Assembly: GCA_963835735.1 (NCBI GenBank)
Contig: CAWIGP010000008.1
Span: 69,687-133,686 of the forward strand
DNA: 64,000 nt
Reading direction: 5' to 3'
From: DASQMT01 sp963835735
GTDB taxonomy: Bacteria; Actinomycetota; Thermoleophilia; Solirubrobacterales; Solirubrobacteraceae
Of the stretch, positions 18,119-27,001 are shown piece after piece (the stretch's first letter is position 1; each line of letters begins with the position of its first letter). Made by a program: the position numbers and the translations under genes. A model generated the notes under the pieces. That model was not told where the DNA came from. It ran no database searches and worked only from the letters and a program-made list of their open reading frames with translations.

Positions 18119-18730
18119 TCAGATCGAGCGCGAACTCGAACTCGAACTGATCGTCGCACCAGCCAACGTGGTGCCGGCGTCGTGGGTGATCTCCTTGAGC
18201 ATCGCGGTGATGTTGGGGTACTCGCCGGCCATCTGCTGCAGGAGGACCGCCGTCTCCTCGGGGCCGAGCTCCTGCGAGTCGTCCCAGATCTCCTGCGTGA
18301 AGCCCAGGCTGCGGCTGCCGAGGGCGTGCATCGCGTGATGTGTCAGGTCGGTCGAGAAGCCCGCTCGCAGGAACAGGCCGATCACCGAGTCGAAGTACCG
18401 CGTCATCGCGGGACTGTCCGTCGAGCGCGACTCGATGACGCCAGGAGCCCAGGGGTGGCGCAGCAGGATCACGCGGGCCGAGAGCACCCGCCGGCGCATG
18501 GCCGTCTTCCAGTCGCCGGACGGGACGTCGATCTCGCTCACCGCGTCGTTGATCTCGCTCATGACGGCATCGACCATGCCGTCCAGGATGGCGCCCTTGT
18601 TGGCCGCGTGGTTGTAAAGCGACATCGGCTCGACCCCGAGCCTCTGGGCGAGCCTGCGCATGGTGAGTGACTCCGCACCGCCTTCGTCGGCGAGGTCGAT
18701 CGCGGCGCGCAGCACCCGCTCCCTGCTCAA
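18119..18730 (-). CDS. TetR/AcrR-family regulator, C-terminus frameshifted
   Basis: The helix-turn-helix lies in SLTMRRLAQRLGVEPMSLYNHAANK, and the C-terminal part is the TetR_C tetracycline-repressor-like fold. The frame as given ends at 18119 with ISSSSSSRSI. Moving one base near 18175 instead restores WCDDQFEFEFALDL and GLERLRDMA, ending at 18081, which is the usual end of this family, so one base is missing. The TTG start at 18730 is also weak: homologs start further upstream, and the bases before it read RPRVPLSRERV in frame. It is divergent from the MMPL gene, with a palindrome between that is its likely operator. Confidence 0.75.
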   Translation of the reverse strand: MSRERVLRAAIDLADEGGAESLTMRRLAQRLGVEPMSLYNHAANKGAILDGMVDAVMSEINDAVSEIDVPSGDWKTAMRRRVLSARVILLRHPWAPGVIESRSTDSPAMTRYFDSVIGLFLRAGFSTDLTHHAMHALGSRSLGFTQEIWDDSQELGPEETAVLLQQMAGEYPNITAMLKEITHDAGTTLAGATISSSSSSRSI

Positions 18731-18815
18731 GGGAACCCGGGGCCGTGCGCTGCGTTGGCTTGCCTGGCCATCTCGATTTCGAGCGTACAGCGTGGGTTCG
18801 ACCGCGCCACGATCC

Positions 18816-18845
18816 TTGACCGACGTACGCCGTAAGCCCTACCTT
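18816..18845 (+). promoter_or_regulatory. Candidate promoter of the MMPL gene
   Basis: TTGACC at 18816-18821 and TACCTT at 18840-18845 are separated by 18 bases, a fair match to a housekeeping actinobacterial promoter. The palindrome at 18846-18865 would lie just after the -10 box, where a bound TetR protein would block initiation. A Shine-Dalgarno GAGGGGAG (18871-18878) precedes the GTG at 18890. The assignment is by eye only. Confidence 0.5.
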
Positions 18846-18865
18846 ACAGCGTAAGCTTACAGTGT
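18846..18865. promoter_or_regulatory. Likely TetR operator
   Basis: The 20-base dyad ACAGCGTAAGCTTACAGTGT has a perfect ten-base core (GTAAGCTTAC) and matching ACA/TGT ends. Half-site GTAAG copies also occur just upstream (18832 and, reversed, 18843). It sits between the divergent TetR and MMPL genes, which is the usual place for an autoregulated TetR-family operator. Binding is inferred from symmetry and position. Confidence 0.65.
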
Positions 18866-18889
18866 ACGTTCAGAGGGGAGACGGTCGCG

Positions 18890-21026
18890 GTGGCAGCCCT
18901 GACCCGGTGGGTGCTCGCGCACAAGAGATCGGTCGTCGCGTTCTGGGTCGTCGTCACGGTCGCCGGCTTCGCGTCGGTCCAGCCGGCTGTGGATGCGCTC
19001 TCGGAGGAGTTCACCCTGCCGGGCGGCGAGGCGTTCGAGACGAACCGTGAGATCGCGGCGATCTACGGCAACGGAGGCGACGTCGCGCCGATCGTCCCGG
19101 TCGTGACGCTGCCGCGAGGGCACGACCGTCGATTCGCCCGGTGTCGTCGGCGAGCTGGAAGCTGCTCTGGCGCGAGTGCAAGCTGCGCTTCCGGCAGCAC
19201 GGCTGGCCTCGTTCGCCTCGACGGGCGAGCGGGCGTTCGTCTCCGAGGACGGACGCACGACGTTTGCGCTCGTCTCGTCCCCCAGACGCTCGGGATGGAC
19301 GTCGGTCAGGAGGAGGCCCGCCTGGCGCAGGAGGCCCTCGACGGGATCACCGTCGGCGGCTCGCCCGTGGAGATCACCGGCCTCGAGGCGCTTCGCGGCG
19401 CCGCGGCGGGCGACGAGGGAGACGGCCCGAGCGTGCTCATCGAGGTCCTCGTCGCGGGCGCCGGTGCGCTCGTCGTCCTCGCTTCGTCTTCGCGTCGTTC
19501 ACGGCGCTGCTCCCGCTCTCATGGCGGCGATCGCGATTCCCGTCGACTTCCTGCTGACCTGGCCGATCGCGAGCGTCACCGACGTCTCGATCTTCGTCGA
19601 GTTCCTGGTCGCGCTCGTCGGGCTCGGGATCGCGATCGACTACGCGCTGCTGGTCGTGATGCGCTGGCGCGAAGAGCGTCAGCGGGGCGCCGTGCCGAAC
19701 GAGGTCGCCGTCCGGCGCGCGATGGAGCACGCCGGCTCGGCGGTGGTCTTCAGCGGCACGACCGTCGCGATCGCGCTCCTCGCCATGATCGCGCTGCCGG
19801 TACCCGTGCTGCGCAGCATCGGCATCGTCGGGATGCTGATCCCGCTCGTCAGCGTCGCCGTCGCGACCACGTTGCTCCCGGTCGCGCTCGCCACGATCGG
19901 ACCGAAGCTCGACTGGCCGCGTATCCGCCGCGAGGACCGAGCCAGCCGGGGCTGGACAGCCTGGGCCCGCTTCGTGGTCCGACACCGCTGGGCGGCGGCT
20001 GTGACGTCCGCCGGCGTCCTGATCGCGCTGGTCGTCGCCGCCTCCTCGATCCAGCTCGGGACCCCGCGCGCGGAGTCGCTCGCCCAGTCGGGAGCCGCGC
20101 GCGCCGGACTCGAGAAGCTGCAGCAGTCGAGCATCGGCCCGGGGCCGTTGGCGCCGTTCGAGGCGCTCGTGCGGTCCCCGGACCCGGCGCGGTGGCCGCG
20201 ACGTTCGCCCGCGTCGCGGGAGTCCACGGCGCCGTCGCTCCCCCCGATGGGGACTGGCGTCGCGACGGGACGACGCTCGTGACCGTCCTCCCGGCCAGCG
20301 ACGGGAACTCCCGGATGGCCGAGCGACGCTCGATCGCATCCGAGCGTCGGCGGACGAGAGTCCGGTCGAGGTCACGATCGGCGGCCAGGCCGCGCAGAGC
20401 TCCGACTTCGTCGATGCGATCTATCGCAACTTCCCGCTGATGATCGCGCTGATCGCGGTGCTCACGTTCGTGCTCCTCGCGCGCGCCTTCCGCTCACTCG
20501 TGCTCTCGCTCCAGGCCGTCGTCCTGAACCTGCTCTCGGTCGCGGCCGCGTGGGGCATCATGGTGCTGGTCTGGCAGAACGGAATCGGCACGGAAGCGAT
20601 CTGGGGCATCGCCGCGACCCGATCGATCAACGAGTGGATCCCGGTCATGGTCTTCGCGTTCCTGTTCGGCGTCTCGATGGACTACCAGGTCTTCATCATC
20701 AGCCGGATGCGCGAGGCGTACGATCGCACCGGGTCGACCAGTCCGCCGTCGTCGAGGGCATCGGGCGCACCGGCCGCCTGGTCACGAGCGCGGCGCTCAT
20801 CCTCGGTCTCGCCTTCGTGGCCCTGAGCGCGAGTCCGGGTACCGAGGTCAAGATGGCCGCGACCGCGCTTGCGGCCGGCGTGCTGCTCGATGCGACGATC
20901 GTCCGCGCGGTGCTCGTTCCCGCCACGATCGCGATCCTCGGTCGCTGGAACTGGTGGCTCCCCCGCTCGGCCGCCGCGCCCTCAGGGTCGCGCCGTCGCT
21001 GGGCGCCCGAGGTGACTGCTCTCTAA
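18890..21026 (+). pseudogene. MMPL/RND-type membrane transporter, disrupted by about seven frameshifts
   Basis: Pieces in all three frames join into one MMPL protein of about 710 residues. The order is LTRWVLAHKRSVVAFWVVV, the first extracellular domain, ASFTALLPLLMAAIAIPVDF and LGIAIDYALLVVMRWREER (the core helix with its charged Asp-Tyr motif), the second periplasmic-type domain, then FLFGVSMDYQVFIISRMREAY and a last set of helices ending at 21024-21026. Frame changes fall near 19118, 19280, 19482, 19520, 20183, 20322 and 20735. The sense frame has no stops apart from these. It would export lipids or drugs under TetR control. Either recent decay or local sequence error is possible. Confidence 0.8.
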
Positions 21027-21027
21027 C

Positions 21028-21384
21028 ATGGCGGGCGTGTGGCGGATCACCGTGCGCGACGGTCCGCGGGTGGAGAAGCTCCGTGCCGCCGGGCTGGAGG
21101 AGGCGCTCGATCTCGTAGAACGCGAGGGCCGCGTGCTGTCCGCCACCCCGGGGCGACGCGCGATCGAGCTGCGCTCGCGCACGTTCTCTCCGCAGCAGCA
21201 GGTCGCCGGGCGGGTCGAGCTGGCCGGTCCGGGCGTGCGCGCCGGGATCGACGTGCGCGGCGACGGGGCCGCGGAGGCATGGACGGGGCGCGTGCGGCGG
21301 CGCGTGGTCGAGCAGCAGGGGCGCGAGACGCCGTACGACGCGCTCCGCCGCTTTGTCGCTCAGACCACGAGCGTCGAGCCGTAA
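21028..21384 (+). CDS. Conserved hypothetical protein, 118 residues
   Basis: No known family is recognised. The protein is soluble and basic at the end, with predicted alternating strands (RITVRDGPRVEKLRA, QVAGRVELAGPGVRAGIDVRGDG) and no signal peptide or membrane segment. The ATG at 21028 follows the MMPL stop by one base. Its last 25 bases overlap the 3' end of the convergent metallopeptidase gene (21360-21384). The clean frame and codon use support it being a real gene; a role cannot be proposed. Confidence 0.6.
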   Translation: MAGVWRITVRDGPRVEKLRAAGLEEALDLVEREGRVLSATPGRRAIELRSRTFSPQQQVAGRVELAGPGVRAGIDVRGDGAAEAWTGRVRRRVVEQQGRETPYDALRRFVAQTTSVEP

Positions 21385-22013
21385 CGCCGCAGCCAGGCGG
21401 CGTGCGCGCGCCAGTCCGGCACGCGCGACTCGAGCAGCGCCCAGAAGCGCGGCGAGTGGTCCATCAGCTCGAGGTGGCAGACCTCGTGCTCGACGACGTA
21501 GTCGAGGATCGCGGCGGGCGCGAGCAGGAGCCGCCAGTTGAACGACATCCGGCCCTCCGACGAGCACGACGCCCAGCGCGTGCGCTGCCCGCGGATCGTC
21601 AGGCCGGTGTAGCGCGAGCCGGCGCGCGCGGTGGCGGCGTCCAGACGCGGTGCGATCTCGGCGCGCGCCGCGCGCCGATAGAAGCGCTCGAGCGCCGCGC
21701 GCGGGTCGCCCTGCGGCACCAGCAGCACGTCGCCGCGACGGTGCACGCGCTCGCGCCCCGGCTGCGGCTGCAGCGCGAGCGTCTCGCCGAGATACGGCAG
21801 CGTCCCGGCGGGCCGCGCGACCTCGGCGGCCGCGCGGGCGAGCGTCCGCCGCCGGCGCGCGATCCACGGCGCGAGCTCCTGCACCGCGTCGGCGGCCGCC
21901 CGCTCGGGCGCCCTGCGCGGCAGCGTCACGGTCACGGTCCCGTCGGGATCGACGGTCACCCGCACGCGACTCGCGCGGGTGGAGCGGCGGATGCGGTACT
22001 CGGCGACGGCCAT
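21360..22013 (-). CDS. YgjP/DUF45-type zinc metallopeptidase-like protein
   Basis: 217 residues. The zinc site is the HEVCH within DYVVEHEVCHLELMDHSPRFW, followed by the third His, and TRWASCSSEGRMSFNWRLL is the signature WGSC-like stretch of YgjP (M48/DUF45) proteins. These are small cytoplasmic metallohydrolases related to the SprT group; the physiological substrate is unsettled. The N-terminal RIRRSTRASRVRVTVDPDG is also typical. The 3' end overlaps the convergent hypothetical gene by 25 bases. The start ATG is 22013. Confidence 0.88.
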   Translation of the reverse strand: MAVAEYRIRRSTRASRVRVTVDPDGTVTVTLPRRAPERAAADAVQELAPWIARRRRTLARAAAEVARPAGTLPYLGETLALQPQPGRERVHRRGDVLLVPQGDPRAALERFYRRAARAEIAPRLDAATARAGSRYTGLTIRGQRTRWASCSSEGRMSFNWRLLLAPAAILDYVVEHEVCHLELMDHSPRFWALLESRVPDWRAHAAWLRRYGSTLVV

Positions 22014-22065
22014 CGGCGCCGCCTGAGGCTAGCGGCGCCGCCGGTCGATTCCCGCGTCGGACATC

Positions 22066-22356
22066 ATGGCGGCCATGGCGCAGTCACGCGTGCGGTTGCC
22101 TCCCAACGTGGTGCCGCCGTTCACGGTGTTTCTCAACGGCGTGCGCCAGGAGCCGGGGTCCGACTTCCACGTCGAGGAGGACATGCTCGTGTTCGAGCGC
22201 GAGCTCGTGCAGGAGGGCAAGCTCGGCTTCTGGCGCTGGTTCTGGGGCGCCTGGGGGATCGGCACCTACCGCAAGGACGACCAGGTCGACGTCGCCTGGG
22301 ACGCCGGCGGCCACCCGCACGTCGCGCACAAGCTCGATGTGCTGACGGGCGACTAG
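22066..22356 (+). CDS. Small hypothetical protein, 96 residues
   Basis: I do not recognise a family. The protein reads VRLPPNVVPPFTVFLNGVRQ, then an acidic DFHVEEDMLVFEREL, then GFWRWFWGAWGIGTYRKDD, an aromatic-rich segment that may lie at a membrane surface or mediate protein contact. Two close ATG codons (22066 and 22075) could serve as the start. The TAG stop shares a CTAG with the stop of the convergent metF gene (22353-22356). It is divergent from the YgjP-like gene with 52 bases between. Confidence 0.65.
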   Translation: MAAMAQSRVRLPPNVVPPFTVFLNGVRQEPGSDFHVEEDMLVFERELVQEGKLGFWRWFWGAWGIGTYRKDDQVDVAWDAGGHPHVAHKLDVLTGD

Positions 22357-23255
22357 ACGGGCACGGCGTCGCGCCACGGCACCGTCAGCCGCAGCGCGCT
22401 CAGGATCGCCCGCGTCGCCGGCGAGCGGTTGAGCGTGTAGAAGTGGATGCCCGGCGCGCCGTTGGCGAGCAGCTCTGAGCACTGCAGCGTCGCGTAGGCG
22501 ACGCCGAGGTCGCTGACCGCGCCGGGCTGGTCGGCGCGCAGCTCGAGCTCGCGCCGCAGCCCGTCCGGGATCCGCGAGCCGCACATCTCGGTCACGCGCT
22601 TGATCTGGTTCACGTTCGTGATCGGCCAGATGCCCGGGATGATCGGGACGTCGATCCCGATGTCGCGCGCCCGCGCGACGAAGTCGTAGTAGTACTGGTT
22701 GTCGAAGAACAGCTGGGTGATCAGGAAGCGCGCGCCGGCGTCGACCTTCTCCTTGCAGTAGCGCAGGTCGTTCTCGGCGTCCGTCGCATGGATGTGGATC
22801 TCGGGGAAGCAGGCCGCGCCGATCGAGAAGTCGTACTCGTCGCGGATCAACTCGATCAGCTCGCGCGAAAAGCGCAGGCCGCCGTCGGTGGCGGTCCACT
22901 CGGTCTGCCCGGCCGGCGGGTCGCCGCGCAGTGCGAGCACGTTCTCGATGCCGGCGTCGCGCATCGTGTCGAGCATCGCGCGCAGCTCGGCGGTGGTGGC
23001 GTTCACGCACGTGAAATGCGCCATCGCCTCCATCCCGTAGTTGCGCTTGAGGTCTGTGACGATGTCGATCGTCTTGCGCTTCTCGGTCGTGCTGCCCGCC
23101 GCGCCGTAGGTGACGGAGACGAACGTCGGATGCAGCCGGGACAGCTCGGCGAGCGCGCGGCCGAGGTTGCGCTCGCCCTCGGCGGTCTTCGGCGGGAAGA
23201 ACTCGAACGAGAACGACGGCTCGGAGTCCCCGGAGATCCTTTCGTCGATCCGCAT
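22353..23255 (-). CDS. metF: 5,10-methylenetetrahydrofolate reductase
   Basis: 300 residues, an FAD-dependent TIM barrel. Landmarks are SFEFFPPKTAEGE at the start, VTYGAAGSTTEKRKTIDIV, AHFTCVNATTAELRAML, LALRGDPPAGQTEW and FLITQLFFDNQYYYDFV. It reduces methylene-THF to methyl-THF for methionine synthesis. The length is standard and no regulatory domain is attached, as expected for bacteria. The MBL-fold gene upstream on the same strand starts beyond a 13-base gap and could share a transcript. Confidence 0.95.
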   Translation of the reverse strand: MRIDERISGDSEPSFSFEFFPPKTAEGERNLGRALAELSRLHPTFVSVTYGAAGSTTEKRKTIDIVTDLKRNYGMEAMAHFTCVNATTAELRAMLDTMRDAGIENVLALRGDPPAGQTEWTATDGGLRFSRELIELIRDEYDFSIGAACFPEIHIHATDAENDLRYCKEKVDAGARFLITQLFFDNQYYYDFVARARDIGIDVPIIPGIWPITNVNQIKRVTEMCGSRIPDGLRRELELRADQPGAVSDLGVAYATLQCSELLANGAPGIHFYTLNRSPATRAILSALRLTVPWRDAVPV

Positions 23256-23268
23256 CAGGCCCGCAAGT

Positions 23269-24240
23269 CTAGGCGGCTGCCCAGCGGGTCGGCTCGCCGT
23301 CGAGACGCCGGACGCGGCCCTGGCGCTCGAGATGATCGAGATAGCAGAGCGTCTTGGTGAGCAGCCAGCCGGCGGTCGCCGGCATCAGCCGCTCGCCGTA
23401 GATCGGCGCCAGGAGGTCGAACGCGGTCGACTCGCCCTGCTCGCGCAGGAACGACGTGATCGCGTCGAGCCGCTGCGCGACCAGCGCCCGGTTGCCCTCG
23501 ACGTGGCCGTGCAGGTCGGTGAACGGGCGCGCGTGGCCGGCGAGGGTCAGCCGCACGTCGAGCGCGTCGACGCGCGTGAGCGAGGCGAGGAACTCGCCGA
23601 CCGGGTCGGGCGTCCAGCCGTAATCGAAGAACAGCGAGATGCGCCCGAGCACGTGGTCGCCGGACAGCAGCAGCCGGTGCTCGGGCTGGTGCAGCACGAC
23701 GTGCGAGGGTGCGTGGCCGGGCGTCTCGTACACCTGCCAGGCGCCGAGGTCGGTGTCGACCACGACGCCCGGGAGCAGGTCGCGCTCGGCCACGAGCGGA
23801 CCGCTCATGCCGCTGCTCTCGCCGCGCCGGCTCTCTGCCCACTCCTTCAGCGGACCCTCCGGCACCCCGCTCTGGCGCGCGATCTCGACCCGCTGGGCGA
23901 GCGCGGCCTCCGGGTCGTCGACGCGCGCGGTGAGGTGCTCGTGGCGCGGGTGGATCCAGAGCGGGCATCCCGTCCGCTCCTGCACCGCCGCCGCCTGCCC
24001 GCAGTGGTCGATGTGCGCGTGCGTGCAGACCAGCAGCCGCACGTGCTCGAGCCGCCGGCCGACCTGCTCGAGCGCCCGTTCGAGGTGCTGCATCGAGCCG
24101 GCCAGGTACGCGCCGCAGTCGACGAGCACGACCCCGTCGCCGGCGGCCAGCGCCCACGCGTTGCAGTGCGGCACGCCGGGCCACGGCAGCGGCAGGCGCA
24201 GGCGCCACACGCCGGGCACCACGCGCTCGCCCCTCCCCAT
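23269..24240 (-). CDS. MBL-fold metallo-hydrolase
   Basis: 323 residues from the ATG at 24240. The metal site is VCTHAHIDHCGQAAAVQ (HxHxDH), with further ligands in ETPGHAPSHVVL and LLSGDHVLGRI. A C-terminal helical extension (GWLLTKTLCYLDHLERQGRV) looks like the winged-helix tail seen in LACTB2-like or glyoxalase II-like members. An upstream extension of 18 codons exists but would run close to the divergent gene at 24293. It lies next to metF on the same strand. The substrate is unknown; thioester or RNA hydrolysis are both possible. Confidence 0.85.
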   Translation of the reverse strand: MGRGERVVPGVWRLRLPLPWPGVPHCNAWALAAGDGVVLVDCGAYLAGSMQHLERALEQVGRRLEHVRLLVCTHAHIDHCGQAAAVQERTGCPLWIHPRHEHLTARVDDPEAALAQRVEIARQSGVPEGPLKEWAESRRGESSGMSGPLVAERDLLPGVVVDTDLGAWQVYETPGHAPSHVVLHQPEHRLLLSGDHVLGRISLFFDYGWTPDPVGEFLASLTRVDALDVRLTLAGHARPFTDLHGHVEGNRALVAQRLDAITSFLREQGESTAFDLLAPIYGERLMPATAGWLLTKTLCYLDHLERQGRVRRLDGEPTRWAAA

Positions 24241-24292
24241 CTCGGTGCGGCGTGTCGGGCTAGGCACGAGCCGGGACGCTAACGTGCGCCGC

Positions 24293-25480
24293 ATGCCCGG
24301 GGACGCGAGACCCGTTGCCGAGACCTACTTCGCCGCGCTCGCGCGGCGCGACCTCGACGGCATCGCCGCCTGCTGGGCGCCCGACGGCGTCGACGTCCTC
24401 GTCGGACAGGCGACGGCGAACGGCCCGGCCGGCGTGCGGGCGCTTTTCGCCGAGCTGTTCGGCGCGGTCCCAGACTTCGCGATCGAGGTCGAGTCGATCG
24501 TCGCCGAGGGCGACCGCGCGGCCGTGCGCTGGCACGCGAGCGGGACCTTCGCGGGCGAGTCGTCGTTCCAGGGCATCGCCCCGACCGGCGGGCGGATCCA
24601 ACTGACCGGCTTGGACCTGCTCGAGGTGCGCGACGGCCTGATCGTGCATAACGACGCGTTCAGCGACGGGCTCGGGCTGGCGCGCCAGATCGGACTGCTG
24701 CCGCCGCAGGGCTCCAAGGCCGACACCGGCATGCTGCGCGCGTTCAAAGTGAAGACGAGCGCGGCGCGGCGGCTGGCCGGCACCGGCGCAGAGCCCGTGG
24801 CGGACGGCGTATGGCGTGTGCGCGGCGGCGTGCCGCGCGAGATGAACGTCTATCTGATCGACGACGACGGCGGCGGCGTGACCGTGTTCGACGCGGGCGC
24901 GCGCAGCATGGCGCGCGCGATCACCGCCGCGGGCAGCGGGCTCGGCGGCATCAACCGCGTCGTACTCAGCCACGCGCATCCGGACCACCGGGGCAGCGCG
25001 GGGCAGCTCGGCGCGCCGATCTACTGCCACGCCGACGACCGCGCGGACGCCGAGGGCGATGGCGGTGTGCACTACTTCCACCTCGAGCAGCTCGCGCCGC
25101 ACGCGCGGCTCGCGTACCCGGGGCTGCTGCGCATGTGGGACGGAGGGCCGGTCGAGATCGCCGGCACGGTCGCCGACGGCGACGACGTCAGCGGCTTCCG
25201 CGTCGTGCACCTGCCCGGCCACGCGCCCGGACTGATCGCGCTCTACCGCGAGCGCGACGGCCTCGCGCTCACGAGCGACCTGTTCTACACGCTCGACATC
25301 CAGACCGGCCTGCACGGTCCGCCGCGGGTCGCCCACCCCGCCTTCAACTTCGACACCGAGCAGGCGCGCGCCTCGATCCGGCGGCTCGCCGAGCTGGCGC
25401 CGGCCAGCGCCTGGCCCGGGCACGCCCAGCCGCTGCGCGAAGACGTCGCGGCGCAGCTCGAGCGCGCCGCGGCCGCCTGA
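24293..25480 (+). CDS. SnoaL-like domain fused to MBL-fold hydrolase
   Basis: 395 residues with two domains. Residues about 5-125 form a SnoaL/NTF2-like cone (AETYFAALARRDLDGIAACW, VRWHASGTFAGESSFQGIAP, LLEVRDGLIVHNDAFSD), of the kind found in polyketide cyclases and isomerases. Residues about 165-390 form an MBL domain with VVLSHAHPDHRGSAGQL, VVHLPGHAPGLI, SDLFYTL and WPGHAQPL. The frame is open across the joint with no internal start required. The stop TGA overlaps the ATG of the next gene. The natural substrate is unknown. Confidence 0.82.
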   Translation: MPGDARPVAETYFAALARRDLDGIAACWAPDGVDVLVGQATANGPAGVRALFAELFGAVPDFAIEVESIVAEGDRAAVRWHASGTFAGESSFQGIAPTGGRIQLTGLDLLEVRDGLIVHNDAFSDGLGLARQIGLLPPQGSKADTGMLRAFKVKTSAARRLAGTGAEPVADGVWRVRGGVPREMNVYLIDDDGGGVTVFDAGARSMARAITAAGSGLGGINRVVLSHAHPDHRGSAGQLGAPIYCHADDRADAEGDGGVHYFHLEQLAPHARLAYPGLLRMWDGGPVEIAGTVADGDDVSGFRVVHLPGHAPGLIALYRERDGLALTSDLFYTLDIQTGLHGPPRVAHPAFNFDTEQARASIRRLAELAPASAWPGHAQPLREDVAAQLERAAAA

Positions 25481-25842
25481 TGGGCCGGCGCAGCCGCCGC
25501 CGCGGAGCCGCCGACGCGCTCTCCGCGCCCGAGTCCGAGTACCGCAGCGCGAGCGGCGACATGCTCGTGCTGCGCGGCGCGATGTCGCCGGCGACGCGGC
25601 GCGAGTACGCGGCGGCCGCCGCAGGCTCGCCGCTCTCGCGCGAGGACGCCTGGCAGCGCGCGGTCGAGTTCCTGTTCGAGCGGCTCGCGCTGCGCTGGGA
25701 GATCGCCGGGACCGACCCGATCACGAAGCAGAAGGAGCTGCTGGCCCGCTACCGCTTCGCGAGCGCCGACGAGCGCCGCTGGATCCGCGACGTGCTGCGC
25801 GAGCACGTCGCCGAGCACTTTCCAGAGCTCGCCCCGCCGTGA
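25480..25842 (+). CDS. Conserved hypothetical protein, 120 residues
   Basis: No family is recognised. The N-terminus is very basic (GRRSRRRGAADAL), and the rest is helical and acidic (WQRAVEFLFERLALRWEIAG, KQKELLARYRFASADERRW, LREHVAEHFPELAPP). It starts within the stop of the SnoaL-MBL gene (TGATG), so it is translationally coupled to it. Its own stop is followed immediately by the left arm of a 22-base perfect inverted repeat. It is probably a cytoplasmic partner or regulator. Confidence 0.65.
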   Translation: MGRRSRRRGAADALSAPESEYRSASGDMLVLRGAMSPATRREYAAAAAGSPLSREDAWQRAVEFLFERLALRWEIAGTDPITKQKELLARYRFASADERRWIRDVLREHVAEHFPELAPP

Positions 25843-25915
25843 TGAGGGTCAGATCTTGCAATCGAGCATAGGGTGGCGGCGACACGAGATGCGCGATTGC
25901 AAGATCTGACCCTCA
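25843..25915. repeat. 22-bp perfect inverted repeat spanning the next start codon
   Basis: The left arm at 25843-25864 starts on the base right after the TGA of the upstream gene. The right arm at 25894-25915 is its exact reverse complement, around a 29-base loop. The arms contain GGGTCAGATCTTGCAATCG. The likely GTG start of the aminopeptidase (25873) is in the loop and its first codons are in the right arm. The layout fits a REP-type element of the kind linked to IS200-like RAYT transposases. As RNA it would form a strong hairpin over the start. Confidence 0.8.
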
Positions 25916-26976
25916 AGTTCGCGCGGCTGCTGTGCGGCTACTGCCTCGACGCGCAGCCCGGCCAGCAGGTCGTCGTGCGCTCGACCACGCTGGCCGCGCC
26001 GCTGCTGCTCGCCGTCCAGCGTGAGCTGCTGGAGCGCGGCGCGTGGCCGCTGCTGCGCACCGCGCTGCCGGGCCAGGACGAGTCGTGGTGGGCGGCCGCA
26101 CAGGACGCGCACCTCGACGCGTTCGCTCCCGCCGAGCTGGCCGAGGCCGAGGGCACCGACGCGTCGCTCACGATCCAGGCGCCCGAGAACACGACCGCGC
26201 TGGCGAACGTCGACCCGGCTCGCATGGCCCGCGCCGCGCGCGCCCGCGCGCCGGTCCGCGACGCCGCGCTGCGCCGCCGCTGGTGCGGCACGTTCTGGCC
26301 CACGCCGGCCGCCGCCCAGCAGGCGCGCATGGGGACGGCGGAGCTGGCCGCTTTCGTGCACCGCGCGACGTTCCTGGACCGCGACGACCCGGAGGCCGCC
26401 TGGGGAGAACTGCGCGCGCTGCAGGAGCGGCTGGTCGAGCGCCTGAGCCGGGCGAGCGAGCTGCGGATCGAGGCCGACGGGACGGACCTGCGGGTGCGTG
26501 TCGGCGGGCGGACCTGGATCAACTCCGACGGCCGCCGCAACATGCCGTCGGGCGAGGTCTTCACCGGCCCGCGCGAGGACTCGGCCGAGGGTCGCATCCG
26601 CTTCACGATCCCGTCGAGCCCGCGCGGCGTCGAGGTCGCCGGCGTCGAGCTCGAGTTCCGTGCGGGCGTCGTGGTCGACGCGCGCGCCGAGCGCGGCGGC
26701 GAGTACCTGCTGGCCACGCTCGACACCGACCCGGGCGCGCGCCGGCTGGGCGAGCTGGGGATCGGGACGAACGCCGGCATCGACCGCCCGATCGGCGCGA
26801 TCCTGTTCGACGAGAAGATCGGCGGCACGGTCCACCTGGCGCTCGGCCGCTCCTATCCCGAGACCGGCGGGACGAACGAGAGCGCGATCCACTGGGACCT
26901 GATCTGCGACCTGCGCGCGGGCGGCACGCTGTCCGCCGACGGCGAGGTCGTACAGCGCGACGGCGTATTTCTCTGA
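25873..26976 (+). CDS. Aminopeptidase, M29 (thermophilic leucyl) family
   Basis: 367 residues. The family N-terminus is KFARLLCGYCLDAQPGQQVV. The two-metal site includes FTGPREDSAEGRIRFT, GANESAIH-like TGGTNESAIHWDL and the Glu-rich regions between. These cobalt/zinc enzymes remove N-terminal residues from peptides. The start is uncertain: the GTG at 25873 and a TTG at 25897 both lie in the inverted repeat at 25843-25915. Homologs begin near the TTG, so the repeat appears to have taken over the first codons. Pyruvate kinase follows by 25 bases. Confidence 0.88.
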   Translation: MAATRDARLQDLTLKFARLLCGYCLDAQPGQQVVVRSTTLAAPLLLAVQRELLERGAWPLLRTALPGQDESWWAAAQDAHLDAFAPAELAEAEGTDASLTIQAPENTTALANVDPARMARAARARAPVRDAALRRRWCGTFWPTPAAAQQARMGTAELAAFVHRATFLDRDDPEAAWGELRALQERLVERLSRASELRIEADGTDLRVRVGGRTWINSDGRRNMPSGEVFTGPREDSAEGRIRFTIPSSPRGVEVAGVELEFRAGVVVDARAERGGEYLLATLDTDPGARRLGELGIGTNAGIDRPIGAILFDEKIGGTVHLALGRSYPETGGTNESAIHWDLICDLRAGGTLSADGEVVQRDGVFL

Positions 26977-27001
26977 CTCTCCGCTACGGTCACTGCCGCT
27001 C

